NCBI RefSeq assembly: GCF_029257255.1
Contig: NZ_JARICI010000044.1
Coordinates: 1-64,000, forward strand
DNA: 64,000 nt
Source of the DNA: Sporosarcina sp.
Lineage (GTDB): Bacteria; Bacillota; Bacilli; Bacillales_A; Planococcaceae
Direction: 5' to 3'
The notes under the pieces are model-generated. The model was not told the origin of the DNA. It was given only the letters and a program-made list of their open reading frames with translations, and did no database searches. Position 1 is the first letter of the stretch. The number at the start of each line of letters is the position of its first letter. This document shows, in pieces, positions 1 through 7,901 of this stretch. The translations under genes were made by a program, and so were the position numbers.

Positions 1-212
1 TATATTTAGGGAACACATACTACAGATACATCCGAAAAAATATTTTTTGGTCTTACTCAGAACGCGATAAACCTTGTCACTATCGTATTTCCAAGAGGGA
101 GTCGCCGCCTTGCACTCCAATCAACTGTGCAGGCTGTACATTGTAAAGTATTTAATGCAAGTAGATTAATTCAACTTATATAGCAAAAAAAATATGTGCG
201 AGTATATGAAAA
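1..212. other. left edge, no gene supported
   Basis: No complete gene is seen. One plus-strand frame stays open from about 10 to 183 but has no start codon, no ribosome binding site and no product I recognise, so it may be the decayed tail of a gene that begins outside the window. Its neighbours to the right are broken genes, which fits a decayed accessory patch. Confidence 0.3.
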
Positions 213-449
213 ATGGAGAATTATAATTTGCCTTAGCAATTAAATGAAGGCATTTTTGATCGAATTATTGAAGAGTTTCAAGAATATTTGAAAGTTCTAC
301 GTCAGAAAGCTAGAGAGTTGAAGGTACATAGTGCTTATACTTGGGGAAAAGAGAATCATATACATTTTACGCTTCTGTACTTTGTGAAGAACGGGAAAGC
401 TGAATTATATAGAAAAGAGGTGCCACCTTGTTTATTGGAAAGAGTTTAA
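213..449 (+). pseudogene. small ORF interrupted by an in-frame TAG
   Basis: ATG at 213 opens a frame that meets TAG at 234-236 after seven codons and then stays open to TAA at 447-449. The readable part is about 70 residues, rich in charged residues and predicted mostly helical at its start. It overlaps the start of the next gene (TTG 428) in the way co-translated small phage or mobile-element genes do. I do not recognise the family. Either it is a nonsense-mutated gene or translation begins at an undetected internal start. The coding call rests only on the open frame and its position directly before a regulator. Confidence 0.3.
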
Positions 450-634
450 CCAACATCCGTGTGATGAATGAATTGAGCAGGGGGCAGTTGGCTAAGAAAG
501 TAGGAGTGACTGAACAAGCTATCTGGCAATATGAGAATGGCTATACGTCTCCGAAGTTGGATGTCGTAAATAGGTTTAAGTGTTCAAGTGTCCGTACGAC
601 TGCATTTTTCCGCAGACGAGAGACGAAAAAATAG
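428..634 (+). pseudogene. truncated XRE-family regulator (ImmA/IrrE-associated type)
   Basis: The TTG start at 428 is preceded by an AGAGGTG ribosome binding site. About 50 residues form a clear XRE helix-turn-helix: RGQLAKKVGVTEQAIWQYENG, roughly residues 19-39, matching the recognition-helix layout of the lambda-Cro-like fold. The N-terminus starting MFIGKSL is typical of regulators that carry a C-terminal ImmA/IrrE zinc peptidase domain (family knowledge). Here the homology stops near base 580 and the frame runs into antisense IS4 transposase sequence, ending at 634. The DNA-binding domain is therefore left without its second half. It could still make a 68-residue fusion peptide, but loss of function is the simpler reading. 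Confidence 0.7.
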
Positions 635-862
635 CCCTCATCCGTCATGCGGTCGAACCGTTCGTAATCTAAATAGCCGCGATCTAACACATACAGGCAT
701 TCCTTGTCATAAACCAGTACTTCCAGCTGTCCACGATCGTGTTCCTTGGCGTTCGTCAAAACGGCCTTGTCAGGGTAGGAACAACCATTTTCCAAGAACA
801 CAAGCCGCAATGAAGCTTAATGCCGGACTTCGTTTTTCGGAATTCTGCCCAAGTTAATATTG
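575..862 (-). mobile_element. IS4-family transposase remnant
   Basis: On the minus strand, roughly 810 down to 580 encodes a block with YVLDRGYLDYERFDRM and FFVSRLRKNAVVR, the conserved core of IS4-type DDE transposases around the second catalytic aspartate and the following basic helix. A second frame, from about 857 to 811, reads WAEFRKTKSGIKLH, the segment that normally precedes RLVFLENG directly. Joining the two requires a one-base shift at about 810-812. Only about 95 of the usual roughly 400 codons remain and no terminal inverted repeats were found. This is a dead fragment, not a mobile copy. It replaces the 3' half of the XRE gene. Confidence 0.75.
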
Positions 863-1074
863 GTTGGATATTATTATGGTATATGACTGAGGATATAAAG
901 AACAATTACGTGCAGGTTAGTTATGGAGATATGTCAACGTCACATGCGTTGATCACCATATTCATTCCGCGAATGACTGTTAATAAAGTAATGGAAAAAG
1001 GATAATATTTACACTAACTATACTGTATGGTATATTACTGGAAGCTATATATTATGTATAAGATCGGGGTTATT

Positions 1075-1995
1075 ATGACAATAAAGCAACGTAAGCTAAT
1101 CTTTACCATAATAATAATCTATACTGCTTTGATATTATACTTTCTGTTTTTTGGTGTGGGTAGACCTGGTGCAGCAGTAAGTAATAACGAATATCAATTT
1201 AATTTAATTCCCAATATATTTTCATACGGATTTCTCACCATTTCAGACTTGAAATATTTTCCGTGTGGTTTTTTTGAATTAGGAAATTTTGCAGGATTCA
1301 TCCCTTTAGGCATATTGATTCCTATGCTATATCGTTGTAAATTTTTTAGGTTCATTTCATTGTTTTTCTTGTCAATCCTCATAATAGAAACCGTACAAAT
1401 GCTAACTTTTCTCGGTAGCTTTGATGTGAACGATGCAATCGTCAATACAGTAGGTGCAGCAGTAGGGTTTTGTGCATACAAAATTGGTTTTCGTTTCACC
1501 AATTCTTGGAGAAACATCACTTTTACTATTCTGACTGTTGTGATCCTTTCAATAGCAGTAATAGGTTTTTCAGAGTTACTAAATAAATCTTTCACAAAAA
1601 TAGAAGGACCCGTTATAGCTTTACATGAACTGTATCCAAGTGGAAATATACTAGTAGATAAAAATCTTCAAAGTTTCGAAATTGGACACGAAAAAAATGA
1701 TCCAAAAATTAACTTTTATAGTAGCAAAGGCGATAATGTAGAAACATTTACCTATGCCTTTGGTGGAAAAGATATTGTGCTTTCTTTAAACTACGGGATT
1801 CCTGATAACGCTAGTGACAATGATGGTAGGGTAATTATTTCTGTTAATGGGCAAGAGATAGAAACCTATTCCAATATGGACCAAGTTTCTTCCGAATTGA
1901 ATATGGATAAGGTAAATGAACTTACAATCACAATTAAAGGGAATGCAGTGTTATGGGATGTTACAATTAAAGAAATGAAGTATTGGTGGAATTAA
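1075..1995 (+). CDS. VanZ-like membrane protein with C-terminal extracellular domain
   Basis: Start chosen at ATG 1075 because of the upstream GGGG; in-frame ATGs at 1054 and 1027 are alternatives. The first ~170 residues hold five hydrophobic segments and the VanZ pattern: an early aromatic helix, the ELGNFAGFIPLGIL segment, then IETVQMLTFLGSFDVNDAIVNTVGAAVGF, i.e. the E-x-x-Q and DxND-like residues typical of VanZ. The C-terminal ~110 residues are soluble, beta-rich and lie outside the family core. VanZ proteins are linked to teicoplanin resistance or envelope functions, but the role here is unknown. The gene is visibly more AT-rich than its right-hand neighbours and stands alone, suggesting transfer together with the decayed region to its left. 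Confidence 0.8.
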   Translation: MTIKQRKLIFTIIIIYTALILYFLFFGVGRPGAAVSNNEYQFNLIPNIFSYGFLTISDLKYFPCGFFELGNFAGFIPLGILIPMLYRCKFFRFISLFFLSILIIETVQMLTFLGSFDVNDAIVNTVGAAVGFCAYKIGFRFTNSWRNITFTILTVVILSIAVIGFSELLNKSFTKIEGPVIALHELYPSGNILVDKNLQSFEIGHEKNDPKINFYSSKGDNVETFTYAFGGKDIVLSLNYGIPDNASDNDGRVIISVNGQEIETYSNMDQVSSELNMDKVNELTITIKGNAVLWDVTIKEMKYWWN

Positions 1996-2038
1996 CAATC
2001 TACTTTTTATATTAACAGCTGATTAAATATCTACAAGG

Positions 2039-2065
2039 GGATGTTTTGATTTGTTATAAACATCC
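2039..2065 (+). terminator. weak hairpin after the VanZ-like gene
   Basis: GGATGTTT at 2039-2046 pairs with AAACATCC at 2058-2065 around an 11-base loop. The downstream T-tract is short and interrupted, so termination may be inefficient. Confidence 0.4.
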
Positions 2066-2163
2066 TGCTATTTCTTCATATCAATTAATAAAAAGGTTTT
2101 TCCTTAGTAGGCTGGACAGATGTTGCGTTTTTATCAATCTATTCTAAAAGACCAATACTGAGA

Positions 2164-2207
2164 AGTACCGGTTCCAAGAGTTATTTGGGAACCTGGTACT
2201 TTTTTTA
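2164..2207 (+). terminator. rho-independent terminator
   Basis: AGTACCGGTTCC (2164-2175) pairs with GGAACCTGGTACT (2188-2200) with a single bulged base and is followed by a seven-T run. No gene ends immediately before it, so it may be a backup terminator or the end of an unannotated transcript. Confidence 0.7.
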
Positions 2208-2431
2208 TTTGAAACATTTGGATTTGGCATCATACCATGAAAAGTAGCGTTCCCAAAAACAGTAACTGGATTGTTTAACAAGCTTCTTCAATGGGGAAAA
2301 TACAAAGCAAGGCCCTGCCGATAAAACCGGTTGCGCCATGCTCATTCATCCCGATCTGCTGTGTTCATCGGACTTGGTCACCGGCATGGCCAAAACGCCT
2401 ACTATAATGAAACTTGAGGAGATCTCGGATT

Positions 2432-3532
2432 ATGGAAAATAACCCATCCTATTTTTATCGATTTTTAGAGCCGGTATCTGAACAACTGGCGAAAATGGCT
2501 GAAGGGCTTGAAAAGAGTATTTATTCCAGTCCGCAGACGATGCTGATGCACACACGGACTTTTGTCGAAGCGATCCTGCAGCGGGTCATGATTGCGGAAC
2601 AGCTGTCAGGTGGAGAAAGCTTTACACTTAAAGACAAACTTGATTTGCTGGAGAAAAAGGGGATGCTGGAAAAGGAAGTCATCGATGCGTTTCATCAGGT
2701 CCGAAAAAACGGAAACTCAGCGTCGCACGAAACCAGAACCTTCCGCTATTCAGAGGCTCTCATTTCTTGGGAGGCGATCTATACAATCGTCGGGTGGTAT
2801 GTGAAGAAATACTGTCCTCAGGATGTGAAGGTGCCGGCTTATCAGGATCCGGAACCAACAAAGGGTGATGAAACCGAAGTATCTGAAATGGAAGCGAGGC
2901 TTCAAAGTATGGAAGCCCTAATTCATTCAAATATTCAACAACAAAAAGGGCTCACTGAGGAATTCGAGACAGCGACAGGATCGGGTAACCCCGAAGATGC
3001 CATGACGGGTCTGGCATCGGCCCGCGCGATTGTGTATAAAGACCGAAGTCTTGAGGTGCCGCAATTTCTTCGGGATGCTTTCCTGCTGCCCCAAAGATTC
3101 GAGGAGTCAGAGAGTTTTCTCACAATTCTCGGGGCTGAACAAGAAGTAAGGATTATGAGTGAACTGCCGAATAATCTGGAAGGATTGCATAACGATGTGG
3201 AAGGATTCAGTGAAAAAAGTGATGAAACCCTGTTTAATGAACTGAAACATTTTATTAAAGAAGAGACTGTCAGACGTGAGGTGGAGTGGACGCATCCAGG
3301 AAAACTCGTCCTGTTCTATAAGACAGACTATGTCATCGTAACCGATCAACTGGCACATATCCCGCTGACTGAAGAGGAATTCACGGGAAGCCAGATCCTC
3401 TTTCAGCAACTGTATGAAGATCAGATTGAAAGGGTCGGTCAGCTGCCCAAAGACCTGGCCGCCTTAACTAAATACGATAACGTTGATTTCGAAACGATAG
3501 AAGAACTATTTGTGCAGTTGAAGGGGAAGTAA
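2432..3532 (+). CDS. DUF4145-type N-terminal domain protein, function unknown
   Basis: ATG 2432 has GAGGAGA eight bases upstream; an in-frame TTG at 2414 is less likely. The N-terminal ~120 residues resemble the DUF4145 helical domain found at the N-terminus of HsdR-like restriction proteins and some stand-alone nuclease-associated proteins: SPQTMLMHTRTFVEAILQ, then LLEKKGMLEKEVIDAFHQVRKNGNSASHE, whose VRKxGNxASH signature is characteristic. Residues ~150-180 look coiled-coil. The remaining ~180 residues are acidic and unassigned. No helicase or nuclease motif follows, so this is a free-standing or shortened version. A role in restriction-like defence is only a possibility. It ends in its own terminator and is monocistronic. 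Confidence 0.65.
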   Translation: MENNPSYFYRFLEPVSEQLAKMAEGLEKSIYSSPQTMLMHTRTFVEAILQRVMIAEQLSGGESFTLKDKLDLLEKKGMLEKEVIDAFHQVRKNGNSASHETRTFRYSEALISWEAIYTIVGWYVKKYCPQDVKVPAYQDPEPTKGDETEVSEMEARLQSMEALIHSNIQQQKGLTEEFETATGSGNPEDAMTGLASARAIVYKDRSLEVPQFLRDAFLLPQRFEESESFLTILGAEQEVRIMSELPNNLEGLHNDVEGFSEKSDETLFNELKHFIKEETVRREVEWTHPGKLVLFYKTDYVIVTDQLAHIPLTEEEFTGSQILFQQLYEDQIERVGQLPKDLAALTKYDNVDFETIEELFVQLKGK

Positions 3533-3541
3533 GCTGCAATT

Positions 3542-3570
3542 GACTGGGGATAACGCACCCGGTCTTTTTT
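3542..3570 (+). terminator. rho-independent terminator
   Basis: GACTGGG (3542-3548) pairs with CCCGGTC (3558-3564), including one T-G pair, followed by TTTTTT. It ends the DUF4145-type gene. The following ~190 bases up to 3760 are AT-rich with no gene seen. Confidence 0.7.
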
Positions 3571-3762
3571 GTATACGTCTAGTGTCTACTATAATAATTC
3601 GTAAAATATAATGGTAATAGGGTGGTTAGCTAGTCAGATTTTATTCGAGTTGTAATAAACACAGTTATTTACAGTACCTTTGTTATTGCTGTAAAAAAAT
3701 AATAGAAAGAGTAGATAAGGGGGAATGATCATAAAAACTGCAACAACGCCTATATAAAATAA

Positions 3763-3802
3763 AAGGTACCAGCTTCAAGAATTTCTCTTGAAACTGGTAC
3801 CT
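3763..3802 (-). terminator. terminator of ahpCF
   Basis: AAGGTACCAG-C-TTCAAGA and TCTTGAA-A-CTGGTACCTT form a long stem with one mismatch. Read on the minus strand it is followed by TTTTATTTT, placing it just after the ahpF stop. Confidence 0.85.
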
Positions 3803-3819
3803 TTTGTCATACACGAAAC

Positions 3820-5364
3820 TTACTGATCAAGTTCCACCTGGCTCCGTACCAAATAATCAAATGCACTCAATGAGGCAGTTGCGCCGGAGCCCATGGAAAT
3901 AATAATCTGTTTGTACGGGCTGTCTGAGCAGTCTCCTGCTGCAAACACGCCGGGTACGTTGGTAGCACCTTTTTTATCAGTCAAAATTTCACCGAAGCGA
4001 TTGCGTTCGACTGTGTCGCCAAGCCAGTCCGTGTTTGGCACGAGACCAATCTGGACGAATACGCCGGACAATTCAATATGCTTCTCTTCGCCAGAATCGC
4101 GTTCGACGTATGTTACACCGTTTACTTTGTCGGTTCCGGTAATTTCTTTTGTCTGCACATTTGTATAAACTGTAGCGTTCGGCAAGCTATTCAAACGTTC
4201 CTGAAGAACAGCATCCGCTTTAAGTTCCGGAGCAAACTCAAGAACCGTGACATGATTGGCAATTCCCGCAAGGTCAATCGCAGCTTCTATACCCGAGTTT
4301 CCACCGCCGACAACTGCAACGTCTTTTCCTTCAAATAAAGGACCGTCACAGTGCGGGCAGTAGGCAACGCCTTTGTTGCGGAATTCTGCTTCGCCGGGAA
4401 CGCCGATATTACGCCAGCGTGCACCTGTGGAAAGGATGACCGTTTTACTTTTCAGGACGGCTCCATTTTCCAATTCTACTTCGATGAGTTCCTTTTTCTC
4501 CAGCCGTTTAGCTGTCTGCAGGTTCATCACATCGATGTTGTAGTCTTTCACATGTTCTTCCAGGCTAGCCGCAAGTTTTGGACCTTCTGTGCGGTTCACG
4601 CTGATAAAGTTTTCAATCGATGCTGTATCCAAAATCTGACCGCCGAAACGATCAGCTACAATGCCTGTACGGATCCCTTTGCGTGCAGCGTATATAGCAG
4701 CGCTTGCGCCAGCCGGTCCGCCGCCGACAACGAGCACTTCAAACGGCTCTTTGTCTTCAAACTCTGAAGCATCAAGTCCGCTGCCCATTTCAGCCAGAAT
4801 CTCTTCCACTGTTTTTCGGCCGCTGGTGAAAGGCTCTCCATTCAGATAAACTGTCGGAACAGCGAGGATATTCTTGCTTTCCACTTCTTCTTTATAAGCT
4901 GCGCCGTCAATCATCGTGTGCGTAATATTCGGGTTCAATACACTCATGATGTTCAAAGCCTGTACGACTTCCGGACAGTTTTGACAGCTCAGGCTGATAT
5001 ACGATTCGAAATGGTGCTTGCCTTCGATATTTTTCACTTGATTGAGGACTTGCTCGTCCACTTTTGGCGCTCTGCCGCTTACCTGAAGCAACGCGAGTAC
5101 AAGTGAAGTGAACTCATGGCCAAGAGGAATACCGGCAAATACAATACCCGTATCTTCTCCCGGACGGTTAACACTAAAGCTTGGAGTTCTTTCCAATTCC
5201 GTTTTTTCTACTTGAATGAGGGAAGACATAGCGGACAGTTCATCTACTAATGCCTCCATTTCCTGCGATACTTTATCAGTTCCTGTACTGAGTTTCAGCT
5301 GTATCTCATTCTCCATCATCTCAAGATATTGGGATAGCTGTGCTTTAATATTCGCGTCTAACAT
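3820..5364 (-). CDS. ahpF: alkyl hydroperoxide reductase subunit F
   Basis: A flavoprotein of 514 residues that passes electrons from NADH through FAD and two CxxC centres to AhpC. The N-terminal fused thioredoxin-like region carries SCQNCP (~residues 127-132). The FAD-binding VVGGGPAGASAA lies near residue 210, the reactive disulfide CPHC near 341, the NADH-binding VVGGGNSGIEAA near 355, and the C-terminal FAD segment GVFAAGDCSD near 475. Length and order match full-length AhpF rather than thioredoxin reductase. AAGGAGA lies eight bases before ATG 5364. It starts 13 bases after the ahpC stop, so the two are one operon, presumably driven by the PerR-type promoter upstream of ahpC. Confidence 0.96.
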   Translation of the reverse strand: MLDANIKAQLSQYLEMMENEIQLKLSTGTDKVSQEMEALVDELSAMSSLIQVEKTELERTPSFSVNRPGEDTGIVFAGIPLGHEFTSLVLALLQVSGRAPKVDEQVLNQVKNIEGKHHFESYISLSCQNCPEVVQALNIMSVLNPNITHTMIDGAAYKEEVESKNILAVPTVYLNGEPFTSGRKTVEEILAEMGSGLDASEFEDKEPFEVLVVGGGPAGASAAIYAARKGIRTGIVADRFGGQILDTASIENFISVNRTEGPKLAASLEEHVKDYNIDVMNLQTAKRLEKKELIEVELENGAVLKSKTVILSTGARWRNIGVPGEAEFRNKGVAYCPHCDGPLFEGKDVAVVGGGNSGIEAAIDLAGIANHVTVLEFAPELKADAVLQERLNSLPNATVYTNVQTKEITGTDKVNGVTYVERDSGEEKHIELSGVFVQIGLVPNTDWLGDTVERNRFGEILTDKKGATNVPGVFAAGDCSDSPYKQIIISMGSGATASLSAFDYLVRSQVELDQ

Positions 5365-5377
5365 ATGAACCGTCTCC

Positions 5378-5947
5378 TTAAATTTTTCCTACAAGGTCAA
5401 GGCTTGGCTTAAGTGTTTCGCTGCCTTCCTTCCATTTAGCCGGGCACACTTCGCCTGGATTGTTGCGTACGTATTGTGCAGCTTTAATTTTATTCACAAG
5501 AACGCTTGCGTCACGGCCAATTCCGTCTGCGTTGATTTCAGCTGCCTGAACGACACCGTCCGGATCGATAATGAATGTCCCGCGCTGTGCAAGACCAGCT
5601 TCTTCATCCAGTACGTCGAAAATGCGTGAGATTTTTTGTGAAGGGTCACCGATCATGATGTAACGCAGTTTGCTGATTGCATCTGAGTGATCGTGCCATG
5701 CTTTATGTGTAAAGTGAGTATCTGTAGAAACAGAATACACTTCCGTATCCAATGCTTTTAATGCTTCGTATTGGTTTTGAAGATCTTCTAATTCAGTAGG
5801 GCAGACAAATGTGAAATCTGCAGGGTAGAAGCACACAACGCTCCATTTTCCTTTTAGGTTCTCTTCTGTAACCTGAATAAATTCTCCGTTACCGCTGTTG
5901 TACGCTTCTGCCTTAAATTCTTCGATTTGTTTTCCGATCATTGACAT
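5378..5947 (-). CDS. ahpC: alkyl hydroperoxide reductase subunit C (2-Cys peroxiredoxin)
   Basis: A 189-residue typical 2-Cys peroxiredoxin that reduces H2O2 and organic hydroperoxides and is recycled by AhpF. The peroxidatic cysteine sits in [13 protein letters not shown] (~residue 49) and the resolving cysteine in [13 protein letters not shown] (~residue 168). The GGAGG site is ideally placed before ATG 5947; a second ATG two codons later is possible. It is the first gene of the ahpC-ahpF operon. Confidence 0.97.
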   Translation of the reverse strand: MSMIGKQIEEFKAEAYNSGNGEFIQVTEENLKGKWSVVCFYPADFTFVCPTELEDLQNQYEALKALDTEVYSVSTDTHFTHKAWHDHSDAISKLRYIMIGDPSQKISRIFDVLDEEAGLAQRGTFIIDPDGVVQAAEINADGIGRDASVLVNKIKAAQYVRNNPGEVCPAKWKEGSETLKPSLDLVGKI

Positions 5948-6027
5948 AAAAAATTCCTCCTAAAGTGTTTTTGATGACTATACAGCCATCAGGATAAACT
6001 AAATTCTAGAATAGAATAATTCTAATT

Positions 6028-6064
6028 CCATAATCATTATTATACGAATTAGCATTTTTGTCAA
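6028..6064 (-). promoter_or_regulatory. ahpC promoter with PerR-type operator
   Basis: On the minus strand, TTGACA (6059-6064) and AATAAT (6036-6041) are separated by exactly 17 bases. The 15-mer at 6028-6042, centred on ATAATCATTAT, matches the PerR box TTATAATNATTATAA at 11 of 14 defined positions and covers the -10 element. Repressor binding there would block RNA polymerase, the known logic of PerR control of ahpCF in Bacillus. PerR itself is not in this window. Confidence 0.85.
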
Positions 6065-6495
6065 TTGTATTGCTTACAAACAATAAAATCGTCAGTAAGA
6101 TTGTTCAATCATATTTTATTAGCAATAAAAACGCCGTTTCAAAGTTTCAAATTCTCAATTAAAATATTTGGTTATCAGTTACTACAAACTTTAACATACT
6201 AGATTAGCTGTAGGTTACTAAGCGTGCTCCTAACTAGCTTCTCCTTTCGTAAAATCCAATTCTAACAGAATATTTGCAGAGGGCTTCGATGTGCTGGAGA
6301 CTTATTCAAATAGTTTACGACTTTATTCAAGGAAAATCTCGGGGATGTGATGCAGATCATCGGTGTGATTGATCGAAATGAGGGTAGAGAGAAAATAGAG
6401 AGATTTCATTGTAAGGGAAAAATTATCTGAGTCTGTAACCTTTTCCATTCCCATTCGACTACTTCTATGAGAACGAAAAAAGGAGCTGTTTATCT
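6065..6495. other. intergenic region upstream of the exported CuAO-N protein
   Basis: 431 bases between divergent genes. The right 20 bases hold the AAAGGAG ribosome binding site of the next gene. No convincing promoter pair or small gene was recognised in the rest. Confidence 0.3.
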
Positions 6496-7389
6496 ATGAA
6501 AATGAACAAAATTGTACCATTCGCGATGTCTGCATTACTTGTGGGCGGCGCAGCCCTGCCTGCAGGAGTTTTTGCAAAAGGAGGAGAGAATACAGAAGAA
6601 ATGCAAGTGAAACCATCATTTGTACAAGTTGGCGGAACGATTGAAGAAGTAGAAAAAGTCGATTACGCAACACTTTACACAATTAAAAATGGTGAAGAAA
6701 TCAATGTATTGGCTGTCACGAAAGAAGCACTGGTCTTTGACAATACCGGTAAACAGGTAGAGCTGAAAAAGGGCGATAAGGTTACTGGATACACGGATGC
6801 TGATAAACCGATGATCATGATCTATCCCCCTCAGTACACAGTGGATGCGGTGATTGTTGAAACGGAAAAAACAGGCTCTGTGGCAGTTGGGACGTTTGAT
6901 AAAGAATTAGTGGATTCCAACCTCAAACTACAGTTAAACGTAGGTGAAGATACAGACCTATCAAGCGTTTCAGGCAAACAAGTGAAGGCTGCTGATCTGG
7001 CAGAAAAAGATTTGCTCGTATTTTACACAATGACGACAAGAAGCATCCCGGCACAGACAACACCTGAAAAAATCATCGTTCTTGATGGAAAAGCAACTGA
7101 TCCAGGAACGAACTCTGCTGTTGACAAAATCATCGCGGCAGATCACAAAATGGTGGATGGCGTGATGATGGTTCCGCTTCGTTTGATCGCGGAAGAGCTT
7201 GGTTATCAGGTTAAAACAACAGGTAAAGGCGCTATCTTATCCAAAGATGCTAAATCCTTTACGATTACTCGCGGCGAGAAAAAGTACGGTTACAATAAAT
7301 CACTGCGTCAATTTGAAGTGGCACCGGATCTTCTGGAAACAAATAAAACATACGTACCCACTTCATTTGTTGACGATTTGATGGAGTAA
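6496..7389 (+). CDS. secreted copper-amine-oxidase N-domain (stalk) protein
   Basis: 297 residues with a Sec signal peptide (KMNK, hydrophobic core, cleavage near GVFAKGG at ~residue 27). Residues ~35-190 form a beta-rich repeat region. Residues ~215-297 match the copper amine oxidase N-terminal (stalk) domain: MVDGVMMVPLRLIAEELGYQV, then ITRGEKKYGYNKSL, ending in TYVPTSFVDDL. In Bacillales this domain is a common extracellular module, often wall-associated, with no amine-oxidase activity of its own. No copper amine oxidase catalytic domain is present. The gene is monocistronic. Start ATG 6496 is preceded by GGAG at good distance. Confidence 0.8.
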   Translation: MKMNKIVPFAMSALLVGGAALPAGVFAKGGENTEEMQVKPSFVQVGGTIEEVEKVDYATLYTIKNGEEINVLAVTKEALVFDNTGKQVELKKGDKVTGYTDADKPMIMIYPPQYTVDAVIVETEKTGSVAVGTFDKELVDSNLKLQLNVGEDTDLSSVSGKQVKAADLAEKDLLVFYTMTTRSIPAQTTPEKIIVLDGKATDPGTNSAVDKIIAADHKMVDGVMMVPLRLIAEELGYQVKTTGKGAILSKDAKSFTITRGEKKYGYNKSLRQFEVAPDLLETNKTYVPTSFVDDLME

Positions 7390-7455
7390 TCTGCAATAAA
7401 ACAACCAACGCTTCGCTGCATTTTATAACCAAACAATTAATTTTTCAGAAAACTG

Positions 7456-7484
7456 TTGACACTTAGTGTGGTGTATTGTAATAT
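7456..7484 (+). promoter_or_regulatory. promoter of the leuA T-box leader
   Basis: TTGACA (7456-7461) and TAATAT (7479-7484) with a 17-base spacer, placing the transcription start at about 7491, just at the 5' end of the T-box leader. Confidence 0.8.
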
Positions 7485-7489
7485 TGCAT

Positions 7490-7761
7490 ACAATATATCA
7501 GTTCAGACTAAGAATGGAACTAGTAAGAGTGTTTGTGTCTTTGGAGAGAGTCGATGGTTGGTGAAAATCGGCAGGCGCACATTTTGAACTCATCCAGGAG
7601 TCACTCCCTGAAATTAAGTAAGGGATGTCGGTTTCCTCCGTTATCGGGATAGACAGTGTTTGCTGTCGATAAGTGGATTTGTTCATTTGAGCGAATCAAT
7701 TAGAGTGGTACCGCGAGTATAATCTCGTCTCTATATTTTTATATAGAGGCGGGATTTTTTT
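7490..7761 (+). promoter_or_regulatory. leucine T-box leader (tRNA-sensing riboswitch)
   Basis: The leader contains the canonical T-box sequence TAGAGTGGTACCGCGAG (7711-7727 region), which pairs with an uncharged tRNA acceptor end, followed by the regulatory terminator. Upstream stem I features are visible, including the AGTA-type segment near 7520 and the GATGGTTGG distal motif near 7553. The specifier is read as CTC (7589-7591), in the usual GAA-specifier-A context, which codes for leucine. Low charged tRNA-Leu would favour the antiterminator and expression of leuA, which matches the downstream gene. Confidence 0.93.
7721..7761 (+). terminator. T-box regulatory terminator
   Basis: AATCTCGTCTCTATAT (7721-7736) pairs with ATATAGAGGCGGGATT (7741-7756) and is followed by a T-run. 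It overlaps the 3' side of the T-box sequence, so terminator and antiterminator are mutually exclusive. Confidence 0.9.
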
Positions 7762-7812
7762 ATCTGTAACCAGATAAAAACTCGGGCGGATGTCATAGAT
7801 TTTGTTAGGAGT

Positions 7813-7832
7813 GAATCGTGCAAGCACGATTC
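7813..7832. repeat. perfect palindrome between T-box and leuA
   Basis: GAATCGTGC (7813-7821) and GCACGATTC (7824-7832) form a perfect nine-base-pair stem around AA, flanked by imperfect arms (AGATTTT near 7797, AAAATCT near 7833). A related imperfect copy (AATCATGC, GCACGATT) follows at about 7846-7865. It lies on the read-through leuA mRNA and lacks a T-run. Confidence 0.6.
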
Positions 7833-7901
7833 AAAATCTAGACGCAATCATGCGGAGGCACGATTGATTTTATAATTTATATCACAAAGGAGTGCAGAGG
7901 A

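Larger units (their letters stand above)
1996..2431. other. 436-bp intergenic region with two hairpins
   Basis: It holds the 3' hairpins described separately (2039-2065 and 2164-2207). From about 2290 a plus-strand frame is open up to TAA at 2441-2443, overlapping the start of the next gene, and is markedly more GC-rich than the sequence to its left. It has no convincing start and I do not recognise the peptide. It may be the leftover end of a lost gene. Confidence 0.35.

Noticed and set aside
820..1005. 61-codon plus-strand frame between the transposase remnant and the VanZ-like gene
   Set aside because: No ribosome binding site and no recognised family; its first third is antisense to transposase sequence.
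2164..3802. Similarity between terminators at 2164 and 3763 (GTACC...TTC...AAGA)
   Set aside because: Short shared stem bases are common in terminators; the loops and flanks differ.
4351..4767. 138-codon plus-strand frame opposite ahpF
   Set aside because: Lies wholly antisense to a clear gene; its residues are only the complement of AhpF codons.
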